Assembly (NCBI RefSeq): GCF_018780385.1
Contig: NZ_JADMJO010000022.1
Span: 32,494 to 96,493 of the forward strand
DNA from: Hydrogenophaga sp.
GTDB lineage: Bacteria; Pseudomonadota; Gammaproteobacteria; Burkholderiales; Burkholderiaceae_C
Reading direction: 5' to 3'
Length of the DNA stretch: 64,000 bases
Under the pieces are notes generated by a model. It saw only the letters and a list, made by a program, of their open reading frames with translations. It did not search any database and had not been told where the DNA came from. A program made the position numbers and the translations under genes. Below, in pieces: positions 56,931-64,000 of the stretch; the first letter of the stretch is position 1, and every line of letters starts with the position of its first letter.

Positions 56931-58433
56931 ATGCACAAGACACCCGACTTTACCGCTCCGATCTTTCTGAACGACCCGGCCGCCGCCCTGCGCCAGGTGC
57001 AGCGCATCTACCACGACAACGTCGAATTCCTGCGTCAGGCCATGCGCGATTTTGTGGGTGGTGGCGACTTCACCCACGCCCGCGTGCGCGCCTGCTACCC
57101 CTACGTGAGGCTGCACACGCACAGCGTTTCGCGCCAGGGCAGCAGCAGTCTGCCCATCAGCCGACTGAGCTACGGCTTCGTGGCCGGCCCGGGCCGCTTC
57201 GAGACCACCCTCACCCGCCCAGACCTCTACGGCGACTACTACCTGGAGCAGTTCCGCCTGCTGCTGGCCAACCACGGCGGCGAACTCGAGGTGGGCACCA
57301 GCACGCAGCCCATTCCGATCCACTTTTCGTTCGCCGAACACGATCATGTGGAAGGCAGCCTGGACGTGGCGCGCCGCGCCTTCATGCGCGACGTGTTCGA
57401 CCTGCCCGACCTCACCGCCATGGACGACGGCATCGCCAACGGCACGCACGAGCCCCGACCCGGCGAAGCGCATCCGCTCTCGCTGTTCACCGCCCCGCGG
57501 GTCGACTATTCGCTGCAGCGCCTGCGCCACTACACCGGCACCGCGCCCGAGTGGTTCCAGAACTTCGTGCTGTTCACCAACTACCAGTTCTACATCGACG
57601 AATTCATCAAACTCGGCCACGCCGAGATGGCCAAACCCGACAGCGAGTACATCGCCTTCGTGGAGCCCGGCAACGTGGTGATGCGGCGCACCGGCCTGGC
57701 TGCCGAGGCCATTGACGAACTCGGTCACCCACCGCCGCGCCTGCCGCAGATGCCGGCCTACCACCTCATGCGCGCCGACCGCAGTGGCATCACCATGGTC
57801 AACATCGGTGTCGGCCCGGCCAACGCCAAGACCATCACCGACCACATCGCCGTGCTGCGCCCGCACGCCTGGCTCATGCTCGGCCACTGCGCCGGCCTGC
57901 GCACCAGCCAGCAACTGGGCGACTACGTGCTGGCCCACGCCTACGTGCGCGAAGACCACGTGCTCGACGAAGAACTGCCGCTGTGGGTGCCGATTCCCGC
58001 GCTGGCCGAGATCCAGCTCGCGCTGGAGGTGGCCGTGGCCGACGTGACCGGTGTGGCGCCGGAAGATGTCAAACGCATCATGCGCACCGGTACCGTGGCC
58101 AGCACCGACAACCGCAACTGGGAACTGCTGCCCGACAACAAACCGCAACGGCGGTTCTCACAATCGCGCGCCGTGGCGCTCGACATGGAGTCCGCCACCA
58201 TCGCCGCCAACGGCTTTCGCTTCCGCGTGCCCTACGGCACCCTGCTGTGCGTGAGCGACAAACCCCTGCACGGCGAGATCAAGCTGCCCGGCATGGCCAA
58301 CCATTTCTACCGCGAGCGGGTGGACCAACACCTGCGCATCGGCATCCGCGCCATCGACATCCTGCGCGAAGGCGGGCCGGACCAGTTGCACAGCCGCAAG
58401 CTGCGGAGCTTTGCCGAAGTGGCATTTCAGTGA
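56931..58433 (+). CDS. amn: AMP nucleosidase
   Basis: 500 residues; cleaves AMP to adenine and ribose 5-phosphate. The N-terminal AMN domain is followed by the nucleoside-phosphorylase-like fold with LMRADRSGITMVNIGVGPAN, LMLGHCAGLRTSQQLGDYVL and ALDMESATIAANGFRFRVPY (the purine-binding Met-Glu-Ser). A GTG at 56910 would add seven residues; the ATG at 56931 is chosen. Near the degenerate ABC ATPase and ECF genes, but no pathway neighbour is evident. Confidence 0.92.
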   Translation: MHKTPDFTAPIFLNDPAAALRQVQRIYHDNVEFLRQAMRDFVGGGDFTHARVRACYPYVRLHTHSVSRQGSSSLPISRLSYGFVAGPGRFETTLTRPDLYGDYYLEQFRLLLANHGGELEVGTSTQPIPIHFSFAEHDHVEGSLDVARRAFMRDVFDLPDLTAMDDGIANGTHEPRPGEAHPLSLFTAPRVDYSLQRLRHYTGTAPEWFQNFVLFTNYQFYIDEFIKLGHAEMAKPDSEYIAFVEPGNVVMRRTGLAAEAIDELGHPPPRLPQMPAYHLMRADRSGITMVNIGVGPANAKTITDHIAVLRPHAWLMLGHCAGLRTSQQLGDYVLAHAYVREDHVLDEELPLWVPIPALAEIQLALEVAVADVTGVAPEDVKRIMRTGTVASTDNRNWELLPDNKPQRRFSQSRAVALDMESATIAANGFRFRVPYGTLLCVSDKPLHGEIKLPGMANHFYRERVDQHLRIGIRAIDILREGGPDQLHSRKLRSFAEVAFQ

Positions 58434-58458
58434 TGCCAAGGTGGCAGCTTGGCCAGGC

Positions 58459-59163
58459 TCAAAGCTGAACCGACCGCCCGATGAACTGGATCGGCCCGGT
58501 GGGCCGTCCTGTGGGCGAGCCGTTGTAAGGCTCGACTGTGATCTCGAACAGCTGGTTGGCTTCGATCGGGGGCAGCTTGTCGAGCGGGATCTCGATCGGT
58601 TTGCCCGGCTCCACCAGGCCCAGCGACACCGGTGCGCTCCAGCTGTCGGCCTTGGTCCAGAACTGCAGTGATCGTTGCGCGGGCACCGGCTCGGGCGCTA
58701 CGGGAATCAGCTTCAGGCGCTGCGGGCTGCTGGTCTGCACCAGCCAGCCGGGCGCCGTGCCCTGGGGCGCCACCAGCACCACCATGAACTGCGGTCGCGC
58801 GGGCGCGAACAGGCCCACGGTGGGCGCGATGGCCATCACGCTGGCGGCGGCAAAGCCGGTGGCGGCGGCAAAGCGCCAGAACACCACGCTGTTCCACCAT
58901 GAGCTCAGACCGCCCGGCTTCATGGCAGGGGCCGCACGGGGCTTGGCGGGCAGGCTGTTTTCGATGCGCTGCCACAGCGCGGGTGAAGGCTCCACCGGTT
59001 CCACGAGTTGGGTCAGGGGTTGCAGTTTTTCTTCCCACTGCTGCACGGCCGTGCGCAGCATGGCGTCTCTGGGCAGGCGCTCTTCCACCTCGATGCGCTG
59101 GCCGGCGGACAGCGTGCCGAGCACGTAGTCGGCGGCGAGTTGTTGCACGGGATCAAGGCTCAT
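58459..59163 (-). CDS. Anti-sigma factor (RskA-like)
   Basis: 234 residues. The N-terminal ~60 form the anti-sigma helical domain (AADYVLGTLSAGQRIEVEER, LQPLTQLVEPVEPSPALWQR), a single membrane helix lies about 90-110 (WRFAAATGFAAASVMAIAPT), and the C-terminal ~120 residues are periplasmic RskA-type (VVLVAPQGTAPGWLVQ). It holds the ECF sigma factor inactive until an envelope signal. Overlaps the sigma gene by ATGA. The usual zinc motif HxxxCxxC is absent. Confidence 0.86.
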   Translation of the reverse strand: MSLDPVQQLAADYVLGTLSAGQRIEVEERLPRDAMLRTAVQQWEEKLQPLTQLVEPVEPSPALWQRIENSLPAKPRAAPAMKPGGLSSWWNSVVFWRFAAATGFAAASVMAIAPTVGLFAPARPQFMVVLVAPQGTAPGWLVQTSSPQRLKLIPVAPEPVPAQRSLQFWTKADSWSAPVSLGLVEPGKPIEIPLDKLPPIEANQLFEITVEPYNGSPTGRPTGPIQFIGRSVQL

Positions 59164-59726
59164 GCCAGACACTCCTTGAGCGAGGCCATCCCACGGCGGA
59201 TCCAGGCCTTCACCGAGCCCAGCGGGGCGCTCAGGCGTTCGGCGATCTCGGCGTGGGTGCAGCCGTCGAGGTAAGCGAGCAGCACGCAGTTGCGCTTGGC
59301 CACGTCCAGCCGTTCGAGGCATTGGTCGAGCTGGCCCAGCGTGGAACGCAGGGAAAAGGCGTCGAGCATGTCGGGTGCGGCCTGCGGTTCTGCGTCTTGC
59401 AGATCGTCGAGGCGTTCTTCGTCCACCGACACGGTGCGGGCGCTGGCGCGCACCGCGTTGAGTGCGCCGTGGCGCACGATGCTGCACATCCAGCCTCGGC
59501 CTTCACCGCGGTTGGGGTCAAAGGTGGAGGCGCGGTTCCAGATCGCCATGAAGGCGTCGTGCAACACGTCTTCGGCGGCGGCGCGATCGCGCACGATGCG
59601 CAGGGCCACGCCCATGAGGAAACGGTTTTCGCGTTCGTAGAGGCGCTGCAAAGCACCCTGATCGCCCCGGGCGCAGGCTGCCAGCGCGGCGTTGTGGTCG
59701 AAAGGCGTGGGGTCGTTGGAAAGCAC
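59160..59726 (-). CDS. ECF RNA polymerase sigma factor (SigK/RskA-paired type)
   Basis: 188 residues from a GTG at 59726. Sigma-2 shows LYERENRFLMGVALRIVRDR and AAEDVLHDAFMAIWNRASTF; sigma-4 shows LAYLDGCTHAEIAERLSAPL and GSVKAWIRRGMASLKECL. An upstream ATG at 59864 in the same frame would add 46 residues of low-conservation sequence and overlap the DUF3455 stop, and I judge it less likely. It forms a pair with the anti-sigma gene by ATGA overlap. Confidence 0.88.
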   Translation of the reverse strand: MLSNDPTPFDHNAALAACARGDQGALQRLYERENRFLMGVALRIVRDRAAAEDVLHDAFMAIWNRASTFDPNRGEGRGWMCSIVRHGALNAVRASARTVSVDEERLDDLQDAEPQAAPDMLDAFSLRSTLGQLDQCLERLDVAKRNCVLLAYLDGCTHAEIAERLSAPLGSVKAWIRRGMASLKECLA

Positions 59727-59863
59727 GGGCGACGGTCGGACCAGCGGATCGATCGGACGCCGGGCACCCCTTTGCAGAGATACCCGGCGGGGTTGCCATC
59801 GATCGTACCCGAGGGCCCGAGGCACACTCGTGGCCGGCGCCGCATGACGCCAGCCAGCGGCCA

Positions 59864-60406
59864 TCAGACCGCCTTGTAGAAGATGTAGTCGGCTTGGTAC
59901 TTCACGATCTGCTTGCTGCCCACGTTGGTGGCAGCGCAGGCCATGGCAGGCGCCACACCACCCACAGTGGCCACGCGCTGCACGTAGGTCACACCGGTCA
60001 TGGCGCCGCTGCCCATGGCGGGGTTGGCTTTCACCAGTTGCAGCGGGATGCTGCCGGCGGCGGCGGGTGCCACGGCCACTTGGGTTCCGGTGAACTTCGA
60101 GCCGTCGTTGCTCTGCCAGGTGGCGGGTGGGCCGTAGTAGGTGCCCACTTGTTTGCCGGCGCGGTCCATCAGCTTGGCGTCGGGACCGACGAACACCCAT
60201 TCGAACTGGTCGGCCATGTTGGCCTTGGCGCGGCATTCGTAGGTGATGTCACCAGCGCCGACGGTCTCCATCACCACCTTGTGGCCCATGGGCACCTGCA
60301 CAGCGGCGGGCAGCATGGCCTGGGAATACATCATGGGCGCGGGGCCGGTGGCGCAGGCGGTCAGGACGAGGGCGGCCGCGGCGGCCAGGGTGGACTTGAT
60401 CATCAT
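59864..60406 (-). CDS. DUF3455 lipoprotein
   Basis: 180 residues. The signal ends LTACATG (lipobox Cys). The mature protein has the DUF3455 pattern: KVVMETVGAGDITYECRAKA, FVGPDAKLMDRAGKQVGTYY and a C-terminal YQADYIFYKAV. Members are envelope proteins of unknown role, often near an ECF sigma/anti-sigma pair, as here. GGAG precedes the ATG at 60406; the next ATG at 60403 is possible. Confidence 0.85.
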   Translation of the reverse strand: MMIKSTLAAAAALVLTACATGPAPMMYSQAMLPAAVQVPMGHKVVMETVGAGDITYECRAKANMADQFEWVFVGPDAKLMDRAGKQVGTYYGPPATWQSNDGSKFTGTQVAVAPAAAGSIPLQLVKANPAMGSGAMTGVTYVQRVATVGGVAPAMACAATNVGSKQIVKYQADYIFYKAV

Positions 60407-60581
60407 GGGTAACTCCAGATTGAGGTTGGGGGAACTCGAACAGCGCAAAACGGGTTGCAGCTGTAAGTACTACGCCCGGAGGCCGCATCTGGATGCACCG
60501 CGCCAAAAAAAACTTTCTTTACCTTGCATGCGTACGGTTGCGAACGGTGCGCGGCCTGAGCGGTGCGTAAGCTGTGACCGC

Positions 60582-61337
60582 ATGAACATTGATCACCACA
60601 GCCCCACCCGCCAGCGCCCGCCCGTCCACGCGCACAGCGCGCGCCGGCCATTGATGTGTTTAACGGGCGCCAGCAAGCTGTACGACAAGGGGAGCAGCGC
60701 GCGCGAGGCACTCCGCTCGGTTAACCTGGAAATTCACAAGGGGGAGTTGATCGCCATCGCCGGGCCTCGCGGTTCGGGCAAATCCGCGCTCATGAAGATG
60801 CTCGGGTTGCTGGAGGCTCCCACCAGCGGCGGATACCACTTCCTGGGCGTACCCGAACAATCGTTGTCTGAAGAACAGCGGCTGTGGTTTCGGAGGCGGT
60901 TTTTCGGCTTCGTGCCACAGGCGTTCAACATGCTGCAAACCACGTCGCTGCAAGGCAACGTGGCACTGCCATTGATCTATCGTGGGCTATCAGCTGAATG
61001 CTGCCAGACAGCGGCGATGCGTGCGCTGTCGGTGGTGGGTCTGGAGGATTGCGGCCACAGAATGCCCGCCGAATTGGACAGCACGCAGCAGGGGAAGGCC
61101 GCTATTGCCCGTGCCCTGGTGTGCAACCCCAGCGTGCTGCTGGTGGACGCGGCCCGCCAAGCGTCGGAAAAGCCCTTGTGCCCCGAGATCGAAACCTTGC
61201 TGCGCAAGCTCAACACCGAACACGAGCTCACCGTGGTGGTGGTCACGCAGTCAGACAGTGCTGCCCGTTGGGCCGGGCGCGTCATTCAGGTGAATGGCGG
61301 CGCGGTGGAGCACGACACCTCAGGCCTGCTCCACTGA
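60582..61337 (+). CDS. MacB/LolD-type ABC ATPase with degenerate catalytic motifs
   Basis: 251 residues. The Walker A GPRGSGKS (61-68) and the Q-loop (Gln113, FVPQAFNML) are intact. The signature is LDSTQQG (165-171) where LSGGQ is expected, the Walker B strand is VLLVDA (185-190) with Ala in place of catalytic Glu, and the H-loop has Gln223 in place of His. So it can probably bind but not hydrolyse ATP normally. No permease or partner is adjacent. The frame is uninterrupted, so it is conserved as a protein, not an obvious pseudogene. Confidence 0.8.
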   Translation: MNIDHHSPTRQRPPVHAHSARRPLMCLTGASKLYDKGSSAREALRSVNLEIHKGELIAIAGPRGSGKSALMKMLGLLEAPTSGGYHFLGVPEQSLSEEQRLWFRRRFFGFVPQAFNMLQTTSLQGNVALPLIYRGLSAECCQTAAMRALSVVGLEDCGHRMPAELDSTQQGKAAIARALVCNPSVLLVDAARQASEKPLCPEIETLLRKLNTEHELTVVVVTQSDSAARWAGRVIQVNGGAVEHDTSGLLH

Positions 61338-61348
61338 GTGGGAGCGGC

Positions 61349-62551
61349 TCAGGCCGTGCGCGGCTTCACCAGCGCGGCGGCCTGTTTGGCGCGCGCGCGG
61401 GCCAACTCCACGTCGGCATCGAATGCCAGCGCCACGCCCATGCGGCGCTTGGTGAAACTCTCGGGTTTGCCAAACAGGCGCAGTTCGGTCTGCGGCACGC
61501 GCAGCGCTTCGTCCACGCCGTCGAAGGCGATGCCGCTGGCGTCCACCCCACCGTAAATGACGGCACTCGCCCCCGGGCTCTTGAGCGCCGTGCTCACCGG
61601 CAGACCCAGGATGGCGCGGGCGTGCAGTTCAAACTCGTTCTGCCACTGCGTGATCATGGTCACCATGCCGGTGTCGTGCGGGCGCGGGCTGACTTCGCTG
61701 AACCACACCTGATCGCCCTTGACGAACAGCTCCACACCGTAGAGCCCCTGGCCGCCGAGGTCGTCGGTGACGGCCTGGGCGATGCGGCGCGACTCTGCCT
61801 GTGCGGTCGGCGTCATGGGATGCGGCTGCCAGCTTTCCACGTAGTCGCCGCTCACCTGCACATGGCCGATCGGGTCGCAGAAGTGGGTCTCGATTTCACC
61901 GTCGGCGCCCACGGCGCGCACGGTGAGCTGGGTGATCTCGTAGTCGAAGGCTATGAAGCCTTCGACGATGATGCGGCCCGGCCCGACACGGCCGCCCGAC
62001 ATGGCGTAGTCCCAGGCCTTCTTCACGTCGGCCGGGCCGTCGATCTTGCTCTGGCCCTTGCCGCTGCTGCTCATCACGGGTTTGACGATACAGGGATAAC
62101 CAATCCCGGCATCGATGGCGGCCTGCAGTTCCTCCAGCGAATCACAGAACTGGTACGGGCTGGTCGGCAGGCCCAGTGTCTCGGCGGCGAGGCGGCGGAT
62201 GCCCTCGCGGTCCATGGTCAGGCGCGCGGCGCGCGCGGTGGGGATCACGCGCACCACACCGGCGGCTTCCAGCTCCTGCAGAACGGGCGTGGCGATCGCC
62301 TCGATCTCGGGCACCACCAAGTGCGGACGCTCGGCCTCGATCAGCGCTTTCAGCTGCGCCGGGTCGCTCATGGTGATGGTGCGCGCATGGTGTGCCACCT
62401 GCTGGCCGGGCGCGTTTTCATAGCGGTCGACCGCGATGGTCTCCACGCCCAGGCGCTGCAGCGCGATCAGCACTTCCTTGCCGAGTTCGCCCGAGCCGAG
62501 CAGCATGACCTTGGTGGCCGAGGGAGACAAAGGGGTGCCGAGCGTGGTCAT
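61349..62551 (-). CDS. purT: Formate-dependent phosphoribosylglycinamide formyltransferase
   Basis: 400 residues of the ATP-grasp superfamily. Landmarks: [36 protein letters not shown], and [20 protein letters not shown]. It makes formyl-GAR from GAR, ATP and formate in purine synthesis. GGAG precedes the ATG. It lies 25 bases after psd on the same strand and likely shares its transcript. Confidence 0.95.
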   Translation of the reverse strand: MTTLGTPLSPSATKVMLLGSGELGKEVLIALQRLGVETIAVDRYENAPGQQVAHHARTITMSDPAQLKALIEAERPHLVVPEIEAIATPVLQELEAAGVVRVIPTARAARLTMDREGIRRLAAETLGLPTSPYQFCDSLEELQAAIDAGIGYPCIVKPVMSSSGKGQSKIDGPADVKKAWDYAMSGGRVGPGRIIVEGFIAFDYEITQLTVRAVGADGEIETHFCDPIGHVQVSGDYVESWQPHPMTPTAQAESRRIAQAVTDDLGGQGLYGVELFVKGDQVWFSEVSPRPHDTGMVTMITQWQNEFELHARAILGLPVSTALKSPGASAVIYGGVDASGIAFDGVDEALRVPQTELRLFGKPESFTKRRMGVALAFDADVELARARAKQAAALVKPRTA

Positions 62552-62576
62552 GTGAGGGCTCCAGGGAACAAGGAAT

Positions 62577-63428
62577 TCAGAGGGCGTCGCCCATGGCCTC
62601 GCCCAGGCGCACGCTGTTGCCGGGCGCCCAGTCGGGGTTGAAGGCGATGGTGTCGCGCGGCCAGAGCAGCACCACGGTGGAGCCGAGCAGGAAGCGGCCC
62701 ATTTCTTCGCCGCGCTGCAGGCGCACCGGGCTGTCGTCGTAAGACCATTCGCGCACCGTGCCCGGGCGCGGCGGGTTCACCACGCCGTGCCAGGTGGTGG
62801 CCATGCTGCCCACGATGGTCGCGCCCACCAGCACCTGCACGAAGGGCACAGTGGTCTGGCCCAGCTGCAGGTCAAACACGCAGACCACACGCTCGTTGCG
62901 CGCAAACAGGCCGGGCACGCCCTGCGCCGTGGCCGGGTTGACCGAGAACAGATCGCCGGGTACATGGACCATGCGGCGCAGCGTGGCCGCTGCCGGCATG
63001 TGGATGCGGTGGTAATCCTTGGGGCTCAGGTAGATGGTGGCGAAGGCGCCGTCGTCGAACTGCGCGGCCAGCGCGACATCACCACCGACCAGCGCACGCG
63101 TGCTGTAGGTGTGGCCCTTGGCCTGGTAAATCTGGTCGCGGGTGATGGCGCCGAACTGGCTGATCGCGCCGTCGACCGGGCAGACGAAAGCCGCGTCGGC
63201 CAGCGGGCGGGCACCGGGCTTGAGCGCGCGGGTGAAAAACTCGTTGAAGCTGGCGTACACCGTCGGATCCGGGTTCGCGGCCTCGGCCATGTTGACGCCG
63301 TATTTGCGGATGAAGCGGCGAACGATCCACTGCGTGACGCCGCCCCAGCGGCCATTGGCCACCCAGCGGGCGAACTCGGTGAGCGCGCGCTTCGGGAACA
63401 CGTATTGCAGGGAAACGGAGAGGGACAT
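62577..63428 (-). CDS. psd: Phosphatidylserine decarboxylase proenzyme
   Basis: 283 residues; makes phosphatidylethanolamine at the inner membrane. The self-cleavage site LGST is at 248-251 ([12 protein letters not shown], Ser250 becomes the pyruvoyl group). Other motifs are [14 protein letters not shown] and [13 protein letters not shown]. The start MSLSVSLQY at 63428 is used because the longer frame upstream has no family sequence. Operon with purT. Confidence 0.95.
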   Translation of the reverse strand: MSLSVSLQYVFPKRALTEFARWVANGRWGGVTQWIVRRFIRKYGVNMAEAANPDPTVYASFNEFFTRALKPGARPLADAAFVCPVDGAISQFGAITRDQIYQAKGHTYSTRALVGGDVALAAQFDDGAFATIYLSPKDYHRIHMPAAATLRRMVHVPGDLFSVNPATAQGVPGLFARNERVVCVFDLQLGQTTVPFVQVLVGATIVGSMATTWHGVVNPPRPGTVREWSYDDSPVRLQRGEEMGRFLLGSTVVLLWPRDTIAFNPDWAPGNSVRLGEAMGDAL

Positions 63429-63524
63429 GAACGTGGAGCAGAAGGAGCAAGACCCTGGCGGGCGGCCCCGCATTGTAGGGGTCGACCCCAACAGCAGCGG
63501 CCCGGGCGGGCACAATCCCGCACC

Positions 63525-64000
63525 ATGACGCAAGCCCTGTTTGAATGCCACCATCTCGTCAAACGCTACGGCGAGAGCACCGTGGTGAACGACCTGAGTT
63601 TTTCCATCCACCCCGGCGAGTGCCTGGGTGTGATCGGGCCCAACGGCGCGGGCAAGACCACCACCATCCGCATGTGCCTGGGCCTGACCGCACCCGACGC
63701 CGGCAGCATCACCGCCTTTGGCCTGGAGATGCCGCGCGACGCCCTCGCCATCAAGGCGCAGCTGGGTGTGGTGAGTCAGATGGACACGCTGGATCCGGAC
63801 TTCGACTGCGCCGAGAACCTGCTGGTCTATGGCCGCTACTTCGGTTTGCCGGTGGCCCAGGTGCGCGCGCGCATCCCGCAACTGCTGGAGTTCGCCGCGC
63901 TCTCGCACAAGGCGCAGGCCAAGCCGGGCGAACTCTCTGGCGGCATGAAGCGGCGCCTGTCGCTGGCGCGTGCGCTGGTGAACGACCCTCGCCTTCTGAT
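63525..64000 (+). CDS. ABC transporter ATP-binding protein, NodI/DrrA-like (5' part)
   Basis: 158 codons are visible before the window ends. Walker A GPNGAGKTT, Q-loop VVSQMDTLD and signature LSGGMKRRLSLARAL are intact, in contrast to the degenerate ATPase at 60582. The MDTLDPDFDCAENLLVYGRY segment is typical of NodI and daunorubicin-resistance-type ATPases that pair with an ABC-2 permease, expected just beyond the edge. It is divergent from psd. Confidence 0.9.
   Translation, partial: MTQALFECHHLVKRYGESTVVNDLSFSIHPGECLGVIGPNGAGKTTTIRMCLGLTAPDAGSITAFGLEMPRDALAIKAQLGVVSQMDTLDPDFDCAENLLVYGRYFGLPVAQVRARIPQLLEFAALSHKAQAKPGELSGGMKRRLSLARALVNDPRLL

Noticed and set aside
59727..59864. Extended ECF sigma start at the ATG 59864
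   Set aside because: The extra 46 residues look non-conserved and Arg/Pro-rich; the GTG at 59726 starts just before the sigma-2 domain. Not excluded without homologues.

Overview
The window is high-GC DNA with long, tightly packed genes and frequent ATGA, GTGA or TTGA overlaps. The gene content (slmA beside argB, a Tat-dependent TRAP transporter, fused isobutyryl-CoA mutase IcmF, PHA-granule protein, type III pantothenate kinase, DUF3455 next to an ECF sigma pair) points to a betaproteobacterium of the Comamonadaceae, most like Hydrogenophaga. That placement is inference from gene content. No tRNA, rRNA, CRISPR array or intact insertion sequence was recognised; the region is chromosomal.

Left part (1-19600): small enzymes, a TPR-methyltransferase, a KaiC-like ATPase translationally coupled to a hybrid histidine kinase, and a patatin fused to an outer-membrane barrel (type Vd autotransporter). 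A minus-strand fatty-acid beta-oxidation operon follows (TetR regulator, acyl-CoA dehydrogenase, DUF2147 protein, FadB-like enzyme, thiolase, thioesterase). It is interrupted between the FadB-like gene and the thiolase by a DUF559 endonuclease gene bounded by a 36-bp inverted repeat. slmA and argB close this part.

Middle (19600-35300): an M20 amidohydrolase coupled to a DUF2817 peptidase, a branched-chain-type substrate-binding protein, a molybdopterin oxidoreductase, a lipoprotein aminopeptidase, and a small lipid-storage group (PHA-granule protein, acyl-CoA-binding protein, wax ester synthase/DGAT). After coaX comes the most interesting locus, 29689-34085. It looks like a complete alpha-hydroxyketone quorum-sensing system: a CqsA/LqsA/JqsA-type PLP synthase, a six-TM LqsS/CqsS-type sensor kinase and an unusual LqsR/JqsR-like response regulator. 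A quorum-sensing-type LuxR regulator is transcribed divergently from the kinase. Two 20-bp lux-box-like palindromes sharing the core CTGTCA-N4-TGACAG lie upstream of the synthase and between luxR and the kinase, suggesting that a LuxR circuit controls the alpha-hydroxyketone circuit. A persulfide dioxygenase-rhodanese fusion follows.

Right part (35300-64000): a three-gene TRAP transporter with an intercistronic hairpin and a repeat-bearing insertion in its large permease; PPK2 and icmF behind a LiuR-like palindrome; a lipid kinase; a beta-helix lipoprotein; arginase; a GMC oxidoreductase; 3-hydroxybutyryl-CoA dehydrogenase; a LysR/glutathione-reductase pair opposite a GST/flavin-binding pair; AMP nucleosidase; an ECF sigma/anti-sigma pair; a degenerate ABC ATPase; purT and psd; and the start of a NodI-like ABC ATPase cut by the window end. 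Three copies of a ~75-bp family-type repeat sit in intergenic gaps.
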